DNA from: Blastomussa wellsi
Taxonomy: Eukaryota; Cnidaria; Anthozoa; Scleractinia; Plerogyridae
Direction: 5' to 3'
NCBI GenBank assembly: GCA_947652115.1
Contig: OX393570.1
Location: 16,879,918 to 16,943,917, forward strand
Length of the DNA stretch: 64,000 bases
Shown here: in pieces, positions 48,808 through 61,872 of the stretch
Layout: every line of letters begins with the position of its first letter
Position numbering within the stretch: the first letter of the stretch is position 1
Notes under the pieces: generated by a model
What the model was told of the DNA's origin: nothing
Database searches by the model: none
Seen by the model: the letters and a program-made list of their open reading frames with translations, nothing else
Program-made: the position numbers and the translations under genes

Positions 48808-51800
48808 AAAACCCCCCCTTAACTATCACTGACCACGTACACAAAGGAATGAAATTAGACATCAAGGCCCCACAGCCGTTTACATGAAATAGTATTTGAT
48901 ATGGCAGAGGTATTCTCTCAGAAAATATGGCTTCACTTAAAAACCATTTCTTGACTTACTATCTATGCAAAACTGCCGTCGATGTCTCTGTATTTTTCAA
49001 AAACAAGAATCATGTTATGAATTTGAACGAACAAAACTGCCGTATGATGTTTGTAAACAAAAGCGAAAGTAACGTACACCACTGCTCGGGAGCTAGAGGC
49101 GGGTACCACACCAAACGGATTCGATGCCCTTTTTAACGCCCACCCCTAAAAATGAAACCCAATTCAAGTCAAAAGGAAAACTAAGAAAGGTATGAACAGG
49201 TAAACCTTGCTTCTTTCCTGTTTATACTTATACGGTTGTGCACCAAGACTCGTTTTTAAACAGAGGATCGAAGAAAGCAACTCAGAAATGGGTTATTCAA
49301 ACTCGACGAAGACATTCACATTTGTTTCTTTGATAACTATAATCTTTCCTTGCAAATCAACGGCAGTATTTCACATTAATGATAATTGACTAAAAGCATT
49401 GTTTTTTTGTTTTTGTTACTGTCGTTCTTGTGGTTGTTTTTGTTGCATTTGTTATTGTTTTTGATGGATATTTTTTCTTCTGTGTTTGTTTCAACCACCC
49501 TAAATAATGAAGCAGTCCTTGTCTAAGTAGAAAACGAGCACTGTTTTGTTTGAGAGTTGAGTTCACATGGAACGAAGCGAGTGACAAAGAGAAACATACC
49601 ATAGCACGTACAGTGGCATTTATAATAAGGGGAAACCAAATATAATTAACTATTTGAAGAATGTGTTAAAATGCAAAAACTACTAATCATCGAGATAATG
49701 CTCATTATTGACTTTATTCGTTTTTTTTCGGTGTATTCCTTCTTCAGTGTCCGAAGCAGTCAATGTCCTAAGTGAATGACATCCAACTCCACAAGCTTGT
49801 TACGGAAATCAGCACCCAGGTCCCCTTTCAAACTGCTTGCATACCATATGCATCATCAATTGTCACCGATTGCAACTGGATTGTACTAGATTAACGTAAA
49901 CCAAGAACAAAATATCTAAGGTTATGTTTTCGATCAACAAGAGTGATTTGAAGCCAAGTCCTTCGTAAAGCAGAAGTTGCCTTGACGGTGGATTTTTACT
50001 GTTAGCGAGTCCGTTTTCGGTGAGTTGAGTAATTCAGTGTCAATATGAAAGTGTGAAATGGCAAATTAACTGCTATTAAACAGGCAATATCTAGATTAAA
50101 AATAGCTTTCACCGTTGAGGTGAATTTATCCGAATTGTCATTGCCTACCGACATCTGCTTACACTAAGTAGTTTCGCCGTGTTTCACCTTGACGCGTCTT
50201 GGGCACAGTACTTTTTGGCGAAGCAGATCAGCCGTCAAGAGTTGGGTTTTTGTTGAGTACGTTTGTTTCCAAACCTTCAAGACTAGAGGATGATTGTATA
50301 CTTTGCGTGCAGTCAATTTCTTTGCCGAATTTCAGGCCTGCGAAAGTCGTGGTCTTCTATTGCAATGTTGCGAAATGCTTTATGATTCATAGAGATTTCA
50401 TTTAATTTCTTCCCAACATTTATATAGTCGGAATGTTGTGATGAAGGTGATGGAAATTGCAATTGTGGCGCCATGATTTTGCGTTTTAGGAAGTAATATA
50501 TATCAAACAAAAATAATCATTACTGGCCAGTAGTGATCGTTCAGCTGGCTTCTTTCGTCTTTTTATACCGCTCAACTTTGTTGAGTTTTCAGCTGGGTTC
50601 TGGCCATATTGATAAGCATTGTTCTTGTTGACTGAATGGAGAGTGCATGACCTCCTACACGCGATATAATAAGCTGGAGGATTATCCATAGCGTGTCAGT
50701 TTTTTTCTTATACCCACTTTTTCTATTTTTTTTTTTTTGGTCTTTTTTTCGCTAAAAGGAAAGCAGTTCTTCCTTTAAACAAGTTAAAAAACAAGCCCAG
50801 AAAACAAAATTATAAAGCGACGAAAAGGAATTCACTGAAAGATGGAGCGATAATGTCACAGTTAAACTTTTTGTTATGAGTAGATACTTGATTTCATGAT
50901 CTACGCCCATGGCCATTACATGTCTTGCATGCCATCTGCTATAAATATCACAAAAGGCCAAAATGGCAAAATACGCATTGGCGAATCTTTCTAATCTTAG
51001 AAATAAAATGTGGAGATCATTACTATGTCTATTGCCACGTTGTAAAATAAGTGAGACGAAGTGAAACAGAATTTACTATTGAGTCTAAAAAATACCAGCG
51101 ACGCATTGTTTTCATTAAGCTTGGTTAAAGAGGTTACAGATGTCTTACTTAGATATTACGGCGATTTACCTCGGATTGGGTACGCTTACACAAGGGTCAT
51201 ACTGCTACTGCTAGATAAAAGATGTTATTTCTGTATTATATTTTACTGTATTTTACTGTATATTTTTGACAGCGTAAGATAGCTTAGCTGTTCCGCGCTG
51301 GCCAATCAGCGAGCAAGAAAGCTGGTTAGGCATGTCAGGTGACCAATGAATAAAGGAGAAGCTAAAAGCCATAAATTATACGCGTTCGTCTTCAAGCACT
51401 TTATCCTCGGGAAGCGTGAAGACGCAAACTAGAGGTCGTCGTATTGAAAAGCACTCGCCGACGTTCACGAAACCGAAGAAAAAGTTAATGTGAAACTACG
51501 AAACGTAACCCAATCTGAGCTGGCCTGATTTGGAAGGACTATATAACATTTACGCTACGTATACCCTGATAAACGACCGAGAGATCGGTGAAACGACACA
51601 ACTACTGTAAGTAACAAAAATTAGCAGTTATGAATTTTTTTCTTTAATCTTGAATCATCGCAATGGCTTTTCTATTCTAGAGTTTCATAGCGCCTTAAAA
51701 GCCACACAAAAAATGGTAACAATCATAAATTGAGAGCGGGCCCTTTTCTTCATACCAAAAAAATCAAAATATAGTTCTAAATAATGTAACTTGATGCTCT

Positions 51801-53113
51801 ACGTTCACAGCAAAAAAATGGCTTTTTCGGTTCCCTTAGTAATGATATTGCTTGGGATGTTATGACGGCTCGTTGTGATTCCTGGCGTTTCTTGGTAGGT
51901 TTATAAACAATACAATCATGCAGTTACGTTAAATCTTAGGTGCATCAGTCATAATGCCACAAGAGTGGCCATATAGCCGTATTCATTTTGTTCCTAACAT
52001 GGAGACCATTGTTACCTTAAGCCGGATTTTCTTTTTTTTTTTCTTTTGTTAAAGGATCAATTTCCTCCAAGTTAAATCATTTCATTTTCGGTAGATTAAA
52101 GGTATCATTCATTTTTATAACACCTTTTGATGTAAACTGAAAGATTAATTGCTTTGGGTGAACGTAGGGGTGTATACAAACACATCCGCGGCTCTTCCGG
52201 AACACAAATATAAATTATTTTACATTTTACCGTTCTAATAATAATTTTATTTTGACTGTATTCATTCATATGTAGCCAGTATAACTTTCGGTTAGCTAGG
52301 ATAAACAACCATGATTAATACTAAGCGGCGATATTAGAGCCCTAATTTGAGTAAAGACGCATGACATAAAGGTGTGCGCTATAGTTTTACAGTACCTGGT
52401 CGTTGATCATGAATTTAAATAACTAAGCTGGTAGAGCTGTCCCAGTGTCGATGCACCGGCGGACCACCGAATGTTTGAGTTTGTTGCGTGACACCGATCA
52501 ATGGCGGTTACAAAAGAAATATAGATGTACATAAATAAGTTGGCCGCGATTTGCTCTAAATACTAAGTTTATCCTACATGTTCAATAAACGTTGAGGTGA
52601 AATGTTAAATGAGTCTTGTGTGCTATTTTTTGCCCGTTCTGAGCCGTTTAAGGCGTCATTTCGCGAGATAATTTGGGTTGTCCGCCTGTGGTCGATGTAA
52701 GGCCAATTACCGAAAAGGTGGAGGCAAAATAAATAAGGCATCACTCTAGCGTGAAGCAACTTAGCACAAACTGATTGCTCGTTTTGCTTATTAGGACTGT
52801 TCGTTTACTTTATTTTTTTAAGCCTTTTGTCAGCATTTTTTTTTTTACACTTTTTGCTTGTCTGAAGTAACACCAGTAATTTAAAATTGGTTTTTGAAGA
52901 CCTATGTTATTGTTCTCTTTGCCAACAGTTCAAAATAAAGAAAGAAAGCAATTAATTGAAGACGAAAAAGATTTTGTGGAAGTCCTGTTGTAACGAGAGT
53001 GAAGTTACTATCGAGCATTATAGTTCAAGAATTTGACGCCGTTTTGTTATCCCATGGAAGTTCAAACTGCAACTTAAAATATCCAAACCGTCAACGCCGA
53101 AGATTGTCCTTAC
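48808..53113. other. Gene-free stretch upstream of the second GPCR copy
   Basis: No gene or recognised repeat with a readable boundary; short A/T-rich tracts only. Confidence 0.45.
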
Positions 53114-54232
53114 ATGGAAAGCACCAGCCTTGCAGGAAATGCTTCAAATGGTTTTAGCAACACCACTTCACTTAAATTGTTATCAAGCGAGAGCGCCGAG
53201 TTTAAAATCGTCAAGCTACTCCTTTATGCGATTATATTCCTAATCAGCATTATTGGCAATAGTCTTGTCTGCATTGTCATAACCAGAAGACAACGTATGC
53301 GTACTGTCACAAATTGCTTTATATTAAACTTGGCAGTGGCCGATCTCGCCATCACTTGTATTTGTATTCCATTTGACATTCCAGTTCAAGAAAACAACTA
53401 CAAGTGGCCATACGGAGCTGTCCTTTGCAAGCTTCTCTACCCTTTGCAGACCATGGCGATGCTCGCGTCAATCTTCACCCTAATGGCAGTCAGTCTTAAT
53501 CGCTTCTGGGCCATTCTCTACCCTCTACATAACCAAATGACTAAAAGGTATGCGAAAGGATTCATTTCAGCAATATGGCTTTTATCAGCCCTGGTAACGC
53601 TTCCCTACATAACAGTGTTACGTCTAGATGAGGTCAACATGAGCTGCGAGGAACATTGGCCTGTGGATGTTAGTTACCGAAAGGCTTATACCCTTTCACT
53701 TTTTCTTGTTCAGTACGTGATCCCTCTTGCAGTAATCACGGTCACCTACTTAAAAATTGCACTGGAGATGCGTAAATGCATTCGCAAACGACTTCGGTGA
53801 AAGTCATCTTGTAACACAGCTTTTACGAAATCACATCAAACTGAAGGGAACAGAGTCGTGCGTATGTTAGTTGTTGTGACAGTTCTCTTTGCAATTTGTG
53901 TCCTACCCAATAACGTCATGTGGTTGTGGCTGGACTTTGGCAATGGTGAAGAATACGAGCATTTCTGGGACATGGTCGCAGTTGCCAATATCATACTGTT
54001 CGCTAACAGCGCTGCGAACCCAATAGCCTACACGATATGTCATGATAACTTTCGAGAGGAATTCCGGCATTATTTTAAGTGTAACCGTAACATTTTTAAA
54101 TCAATATTGGAAGTGTCCTCATTTTCGAGAAAACCTCGACCAAGCAACACTACCGCACAGACGTATCTTAATTCGATGAAGAAAACTGAATTAATAAGAA
54201 TGTTGAAAGAATCACCAGAAACTAATGTATAA
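53114..54232 (+). pseudogene. Class A GPCR paralogue with one in-frame TGA in intracellular loop 3
   Basis: The frame is continuous over 373 codons except for TGA at 53798-53800 (codon 229). Before it: N-glycosylation-rich N-terminus, TM1 with N49, LNLAVADL (D77), WPYGAVLC (C105), NRF (129-131) in place of DRY, C178, and TM5 through ITVTYLKIALEM. After it, in the same frame: RVVRMLVVVT, CVLPNNVMW, FANSAANPIAY and a long C-tail ending ETNV. The first 228 residues alone would be a five-helix truncate. Alternative: GT at 53772 to AG at 53819 would be a 48-nt, frame-preserving intron that removes the stop, but it lacks a polypyrimidine tract and paralogues are intronless. A polymorphism or sequencing error is also possible. 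Same subfamily as 32367-33458. Confidence 0.85.
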
Positions 54233-57200
54233 CACTCAGATCCCTAATTAAATGCAACTCCCTCTCTGCCCCTTCTTAGAGTACTGTCATATATATAGGA
54301 AAGATATTTGTTTACAAACATTGTTTTTGCCAACAAGTTAAACAAAAGAGCGCTATGTTTCACCAGCCAATAGTTTTCTGGTTGACACATTAATAGCAAT
54401 GGGTGACGTCACCGATATCTTCCCTATTGCCAAAAGGATAAAAGTAAATTGTGGACAAACTATAAAAACAGGAATTGTGATCTGTTATTTGTACCTTAAT
54501 TAATATTTGTGTCGTGATTGTTGGTTTAAAATAATTTCAACCCGAGTGTAATGTTTCTAATTTAGGTAATGAATTTATTCCTGTGTTAGAGAAAAAAAAG
54601 GAAAATAAGTGTTATCCAGGATTAAAAATTACATAAAAATCAAACAAACTGAAAACTGAAAAAACTAAAACAGCCGAAAATAAATTTACACTACAACATC
54701 ACGGTACGTACAACCATTGAAAAGCTTTTTGGCATGTTTTTCCCGACCAGTTTAAAAAAATATCTACACATCTGAAAGATGCACGTTTTGACATGAATGT
54801 TATAAAAATTATTAAGTTCATTTAGGAACCATATTTAAGAGCAAAAATGATTATGTGTACTTCTTTAATTTTTCCACTGGTATACGCCTATATAAATTAT
54901 TTACTAATTAATAATTCATTTGAGTTTATGTATTTTTTTAGATCATAATTCTTTAAATCAAAATTGGGGTTAACTGAGTGATGTGTTTTAGCAGAGGGAA
55001 TTTGGAACTTTACCACCTGCACTCTACGTGACAATGCTGTCAGGACCATTTACAAATGAAATATATTCACGGTAACGTACATGATGAGCGGTGACAAGGG
55101 GTATTCCCTTTCTAAGACTAATCTAATTAAAACAAAGCAAATCGTTTTTCTGTGACTTCCCCCTAAGACAAAGAATGCCGTTTTATCGTTGAAATTAACT
55201 CGCAAAAATCAACTGATGTTGTACTTACGCTTTGCAGCGCGCGGTTTGTAGCCGTACTTTAAATGTGAAATTTTGTAGAGTACAGTTGTGTTGCTAAACT
55301 GCATGGCGTGGCTGCAAGACCTAACACAGGAAATGTGCATTCAGAACTAAGACATGTCTAAAGATGGAGCTGATATAGAAGACAAACATCCAAGTCTACC
55401 AATGTAGTGTATTTCTTAATTATAAACCGGAACTCTCGAACAATGATTCACAATCTTAAATGATTCGATCATGAAGTAATATTTTTAATTCATTAACATA
55501 TTTTGAAAATTACTCTTTGTTTGGGATTAACAGGATCACGAAACCAAATTGGTAGTAAAAACAGATATTTTTTTGATAAAATTAAAACTCTCTTGTGATT
55601 TAAAAAAGAAAAACCGTTAGATTTTCCCTTATAAGATGTAGAATGAAACCATATTTAGTCGTACTTTCGGCTCAAAAAATATGAAAGTAAACCGAAGTAA
55701 AATATTGAATCATGAAATTATTCAACGAGTTCTTGTCTGTTACAAATATTAAAAAAGTTATGTCGAAATGATTAAGTTGGTGCAGGTGATGATTTATAAC
55801 GCCAGGAATTCAGAAATTTAACAATTTATTGGTGATCGAAACAAGGCGAGAAAAGTAAAAAGTTGAGTGAATTGAACACAACAGCATAATATAATGATTT
55901 TTAGCCAGTACCTAAGGGAAGCAGCTGAGTCTCGCAATCATAATTTTTTATATATTAATTTACGTTTGGTTTGAATATTTCTGGACCGTTCAAAGTTTCG
56001 TTTAGAAAGATAAAGGCTGTTTATCTCTCTGCGAGCAAAAAGGGGCTATGACGGTGTAAGATAAACCGACACGCGATCTTTTAATACGTCATGTTGCTTA
56101 AAAACTGTTCAAATAACAAGTTGATTTTCTGACCAGCATTTCAAGCTTAAGTGATTGATTTAAAAACTGAGCTAATCTTAAGGAAACTGGTTCTAACCAA
56201 TAAAGTTATCGCAGAACCTCAACCACACCAAGACTTGGAATACAAAGTACCTTTTCTCTGACCATTGAGGTAGGTTTAATTTACTATTAATACCTAACTG
56301 ACGCACGTCCTGGAATTAATTTTGCGGAGTAACCTTTTCTCGAGCTCTCCTTTTCAGTTGGGTAGAAAATGAATGGGAATTTTCTTTGTTCCTTCCTTTT
56401 ATCGTATCCGTATTTGTAAAAGAAAGGCTTACCCACAGGCGAAGATGGCAAATATATATAGGCTCTGCTCGCAGTTATAAGTTGTAGAGAAAGATGGAAG
56501 GCAAAACACCATAGATGGGCGAGTAAGCTTTACATTAACCACTCCCCTCCTTACATTTTATTTCCTTTTATTTTGACTTTTGCTATCTTTTAGCCATTAA
56601 GTGAAACCAAATTGTGAAAGGAGGCGTCTTTTGTTTTACAACATTGGTTTACGGATGTGACCTAATGCACCAATGAAATCAACAGTGATTACATGTGAAC
56701 GGAATCAGTAGACTCGTATTTGTTTAATTTCCCTTTGTTTATTCACTGAACAAACTAGATTGCGGTTTATTTGGCGATCGAAAATGAATCTACTTTGACT
56801 GTGAGCAATTTAAGAAATTGCACTGCTCAAAGAGTTATGCTGCACTGTCTATATGATATATTTTACAGAACATAAACTTACACTGAAAAATTAACAGTGA
56901 GCAGAAGCGAAAAAATGGCTTTAAGCGACTTTGAGTTACCATAACAAACTGAAATTGATAATTAACGGATGTGGCGCGGTTTGGTAACGTTATTTTCCTG
57001 AACGAATTTGAGTTCAACGGCGTATGAGAAATTTGAGGGTCCTGGCAAAACGTGTGGTGAATGTTAATTTGAATAGTTAGTTTAATTGTGTCGATGTTTG
57101 CTGTGTGATTCACAACATATATATGTCCGTCACGAAAACTGTTTGAATACGTGTTTAGAGCTTCATAACTAACCTGAAACTAGACTCGTCAATAATAACC

Positions 57201-58230
57201 TGACCTCACACGCCATACACTAACCGTTGGCCAACAAATCAAATATGGCCGGAGCAGATTTTCTTTCCAATGTGTTTCCGCCATGAACCTTTAATTTATA
57301 TATCCGAAAAATCAATTGTTTTAATGAAGTTCGACTCGCTTTTCCTTTTAAATTAAATATTTACAAAAACGAGAAATAATTATAGCAAATGCTCCATTTG
57401 TGAAAATTAGTTCTTGGTTAGATCATATCAATGTGTCCTTGCGACTAAGTGGAACAAGAAGATGAAAGATCTTTTAGCTGCGCCACTAAGTGAAAAAAGG
57501 CATTGTGACTGCGGGTTTAGAATCTTTTCCTAACAACACAGCACAGCTGTCTCACGTAATCATTGGCGAATCCTTCTTTAATCGCTTTTAATAAGACAAA
57601 ATTTGGCCTAATAACCAGGTTAAATCCTCCGTTTAAACATAGGTGAATGGCCGAAAAAAATCATTAGAACTGTTGCAAAATAACGCAATTCGAGTTGGTT
57701 ATTTTTTAGCTACCCTGTAGTCAAAAAAAAATGTTTGCTCAGCTGAACTTTCCTTTCTTCGCTTGTTATTTTTTCACATGTAGTTTAAATGCACAAATTA
57801 TTTTGTGCATTATGTCAATACGCATGTACGGCATTGCTCAGTCACCGGACAGTTGCGAAACGATTCATTGTTTTAAAATTGAAACTAGGTAAATAGGTGT
57901 TGTAAAACAGTTGATGGCGCTGTGGTCAATTCGCCCAGTTTTACGTTAATTGACGAAAAATGCTCACGAGCCAGCTGCAAGAGAATAAATTGGAAAAAAA
58001 TAATTATTGCATAAATGCGTCCTCTGGAAGGCAAGTGATCTGTACCATGAAGAAGCATTTTTCAATAATATTATTTGTGATTTATAGTTCTAACAACCTA
58101 TATATTTCATGGCGAAATAACGGTCTTTATTACTGTCTTTTTATTTTAATTTCAGGTGGTACAATAATTTAACACCATATGCACTACAGAGAAGATACTC
58201 TATAGCTGGATAATTGAAACGCAATTACAA
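54233..58230. other. Gene-free stretch between GPCR copies 2 and 3
   Basis: AT-rich, no recognised gene. Just 3' of copy 2, ATAGGAAAGATAT (54295-54307) and ATATCTTCCCTAT (54415-54427) form near-inverted ends of a possible 130-bp MITE. Confidence 0.45.
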
Positions 58231-59221
58231 ATGGATAACGAGTCCTTCAGTCCTTTAGATATTGCAGTCTCGCCAACACAGCTACAGAGAAACTTAACCT
58301 TGCCTACTTTAGCTAAGAGAATATCAAAGGGCGAATTTTTCAAGTACTGGCGAATAGTGCTTTTGATTCTTTATTGCACGATATTCATCGCAAGCACGAC
58401 AGGAAATGGTCTCGTTTGCTTTGTGATTTTAAGAAGAAGAGCCATGAAAAGCGTCGTGAACTATCTCATTTTAAATCTTTCCGTCGCGGACCTCTTGTTT
58501 ACTTGCATATGCATACCTTTTGATATCCCTGTCCAAGAAATGGACTACTTTTGGCCGTACGGATCGTTCATGTGCAAAGTTATTTATCCGCTGCAGACAC
58601 AAACTCCGTTTGTTTCAGTGTTTACGCTTGTTGCTTTGAGCATGTCGAGGTACTGGGCCATTGTACATCCGCTTAAACAGCAATTGAGGGTCCAACGGGT
58701 TAGGTGGGTGATCCTTGGAGTCTGGGTCGCGGCATTGTCCGTACATAACCGCTCTCCGCTTGAATGATATCACGTTCACCTGCGAAGAGGACTGGAACAG
58801 TGAAACGTCCCGGAAGGCCTACACGTTGTCGCTATTCTTTCTTCAGTACGTGATCCCGTTGACAGTTATTTCTTGGGCGCACGTCGGTATTGCATTAGAG
58901 CTGAAACAAACGGCTTGCACGCGAAGGGGGAGCTTTATCCGGGGGGGAATACAACACAATGAGGCCAGAAAAGTGGCAAGAATGTTAATCACTGTGACAC
59001 TGGTGTTTGCTGCTTCCGTCCTGCCGACTAACGTTCTGTGGTTATGGTTAGACTTCGGGGAAGCCGACGAAATCTTTTCGTATTTCTGGGAGCTCTTGTC
59101 ATTCGCAAACATTATCGTATTTGCTAACAGTGCTCTTAATCCTGTATGTTATACGGTCATGAACGATGCTTACAGGAAGGAAATGAAGAATGTTGTGTTT
59201 AGCTTTCTAAAGATAGAGTAA
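58231..59221 (+). pseudogene. Class A GPCR paralogue with a frameshift in TM4
   Basis: Frame 1 (from ATG 58231) gives the N-terminus, TM1 (N59), LNLSVADL (D87), WPYGSFMC (C115), SRY (139-141) and the start of TM4 (WVILGVWVAAL). It then runs into the wrong frame and stops at 58765-58767. The next frame resumes at PYITALRLND (about 58739) and carries C in TFTCEEDW, TM5, TM6 (SVLPTNVLW), TM7 (NSALNPVCY) and a stop at 59219-59221. Against the two paralogues about four residues before PYIT are missing, with one base left over, which fits an 11-bp deletion. AATAAA follows at 59251-59256. Assembly error is the alternative to a pseudogene. Confidence 0.85.
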
Positions 59222-59639
59222 CGTTGATATTTTATTAGGGTTTCGATATAAATAAAAAAAATAAATTATTTCTAAGCGGCGACTATACTAAATATTAGCA
59301 TTATCGAAATAAGCTATGTAAACTAACACACTCGAGCAAGAAAGAATATTATTTTAATTATTTCAACGGAGATTTTACTAACGTAAGGAAAACCTGGGAA
59401 GGTATTAATATGCTATTGAATCGCAAGGAGAATAAAATCAAGATCATAAATACCATAAAAATCAGAGGTAGTATTTAAAATACAACTACTAACAATAAAT
59501 CAGTAATTTCCAATGTTCTTAACGTTCAAACCTTAAAAACTAACTTTGTTGTTTTTCGCCCATATCAAAAGAAACTGCTCTTCACACCTAATATATACGA
59601 TCATAGTATAAATGAAAATGAACAAATAGAGTGTAGAGA

Positions 59640-60040
59640 AGTAAATCACAACTCGATAAGCTTCAAGTCCTTCAGAAACGCGCTCTTCGCTTTATCTTCT
59701 TCGCTAAACCGCGCGATCATGCCATCCCACTCTTTATCAACACAAAAATTTTATTTTATCTATTGACTTCTCTGTTATCAGCTACTAGCAGAAACAATGT
59801 TTGACCACAAATATTCAGCAATTGTTTCTTCAACTTTCTCATGTACATTCATATCGCACTAGATTGTCTACTTCTCAAAACTTGTATATAAAATCTTGAA
59901 ATCCTAAAAAAAACTCGTTCTCGAGACTTGGTGCCAAATTGTGGAATGAAATATCGACCAAGTTGCGCACACTCTCAAAACGCAAATTCAAATTTAACAT
60001 TCGTGCAATACTGCTAGATATTTTGCAGTCCGGTTAAATA
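59640..60040 (+). mobile_element. Decayed CR1/L2-like LINE, C-terminal fragment
   Basis: Across shifted frames one reads LDKLQVLQKRALRF, FAKPRDHAIPLF, LLYQLLAETMFD and RDLVPNCGMKY, which matches the C-terminal region of non-LTR reverse transcriptase ORFs (LQKRALR...H...PLF...ETMFD). Several frameshifts, no intact frame. Confidence 0.6.
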
Positions 60041-61320
60041 CCTGTTATGAGATAAATGAAATTATCCTTAAAATGAAGGAAGCTGAATATTTTTTTTTTG
60101 TAACTTGCCTGCCTATAAAACAGCGAGCTTAAATGTTTTTCTTTTCCTTTCCTCGAAGTGTAAATGCATCCTTTTTCAAATGTTGTTCTTCTCCTCAATC
60201 TGATGAATTTTCCTTTTTTCTTACTTTTTTATTCTCATTTTGTGCTGTATTCTTCTTAAATATTACTCCTGGCCCGCCTAGATTAGCTCTGCTATTTGCT
60301 GTGCCAGGACATTTGTCAAAAATATTATTGCTTAACTTAAAAATAAAATATAGAATCTTGAAATCAATCCCCCACTCCCCACCCCCGCCGATCCTCCCAT
60401 TAATGCCTTTGCGCTATAAATTTATATGAAGCCTATGCGAAGTTTGGGGCTTCGACGATTACCCTTGTACAGAACATTGCGTTTTCTCCGATGCTGCGTT
60501 TGTATGATTAGTGGATATACCAATTTGCTCATTTATCAGGTTTATTAGACATGAAATGTTGTTTGACTTACATGTCTGTAACCTCAGCTCCTGAATGATG
60601 TTTGTGTAACAAATCATGAAGCTCCCCGTATCCGTTAGTTTTTCTCTTGAATGTCTCTATAAATGAGCCAATGTCATTTTTATACCATTTTACTTTTGGA
60701 AAAAGGTTACGTTGAGTTTCAATACAAGCGTTGATGTATCGTGCCCTGCCGTCACGATTTCCAGAATCTAGCAGAAACTTGCTAAAACCGAGCTATTGGA
60801 AAGCTGACTATTTACAGAGCGTACACGGAGGACGTTGAATCACATATCCTAGCAGGATTTCCAGTATTTCCAGAATGCGATCCTAGCTGTTTACCTAGTG
60901 GTTGTTATCTCATTACAATTGTTTGCACTTCGCAGTTTTATCAGCCCGCCATGTTTCACCAGATCACTGGTTGCCAAGGCTTCCATTCCCTAAGTTCAAA
61001 ATATTAGCTGCACCGTTTCCTGCGTAAACGCAATTTTTCTCTATTTTTTCCTGTTTATTTTACACCATTCCGTTGCCCCCATAGCAGTAATCCCATGGAC
61101 ATAGGCTCGCATCTCAATTCTTCTGAAGCTATTTCTCTCAATGGCCTCTGCATCAACAATATGCATTTTGTTTTGCTTTAGTTTTCATGGAATAAGCGAG
61201 ATAAGAATAAAGTCGATATGCAAATAACACCATGTTGGCAGGTTTTTGAAGAGGCATCCGTTCTCGTTGTGGCCTTCAGTTCTCAGACTGAAAGTGTCGT
61301 CCCTTCCCTTCCTATATATA
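60041..61320. other. Gene-free stretch
   Basis: No gene or clear repeat boundary seen. Confidence 0.45.
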
Positions 61321-61321
61321 T

Positions 61322-61432
61322 TATAATTTGGTTTTATCAACTGGGTTGATAATGTGAATTGGCCACCGTAAAGAGATTCAATTTACGGTGGCCAATTCAC
61401 ATTATCAACCCAGTTGATAAAACCAAATTATA
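61322..61432. repeat. Perfect 51-bp inverted repeat with a 9-base loop
   Basis: 61322-61372 is the exact reverse complement of 61382-61432, loop 61373-61381. It includes TTTTATCAACTGGGTTGATA and AATTGGCCACCGTAAA. Either strand would transcribe into a perfect hairpin. It is probably part of a foldback or MITE; a precursor-RNA role is unsupported. Confidence 0.95.
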
Positions 61433-61504
61433 TTGTTATACTACCCACCGACGCAGCACCACAGTTCCTCAATGGAAGTGTGAATAATAAAACCTCTTTA
61501 TTAT

Positions 61505-61872
61505 ATGGCAAGGAAAATCCGAGCGTTCTGATTGGTTCTTCTTGGTCGGGATTTTGCCATCCGGACCGTTTCCATAGAAATGGCCTAAGCCGCTCATTTT
61601 TTTTTTTGTAAAGTTGGATAATTTAAAATTTGCAACTAGAACTGCGGATAGAAAACGTATATAAATGCTCTAATTGGAAAAATGTTTTATAAATCGTGGT
61701 TGCTCGTTCTTTCGGGTTGTTCGTAGTATCAAAACACGTCCGTTTTTAACAAGCATACATGACCCGAGTGGCAGAAAATAAACTACGTACTTACTAACCT
61801 CGCTGTGCTCGGTCCGTACTGCCGCAACCTCAGGCCAGTATTCCCCAGTACGGCCCTCGCGCTTGGTTAGTA
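61505..61872 (-). mobile_element. Dispersed repeat, copy B of the family at 30925-31375
   Basis: The reverse complement aligns block by block with copy A. It lacks the extra GAGGTCCGTAC segment of copy A and has a T run at 61599-61609. No coding potential. The 51-bp hairpin lies about 70 bases to its left and may belong to the same insertion. Confidence 0.75.
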
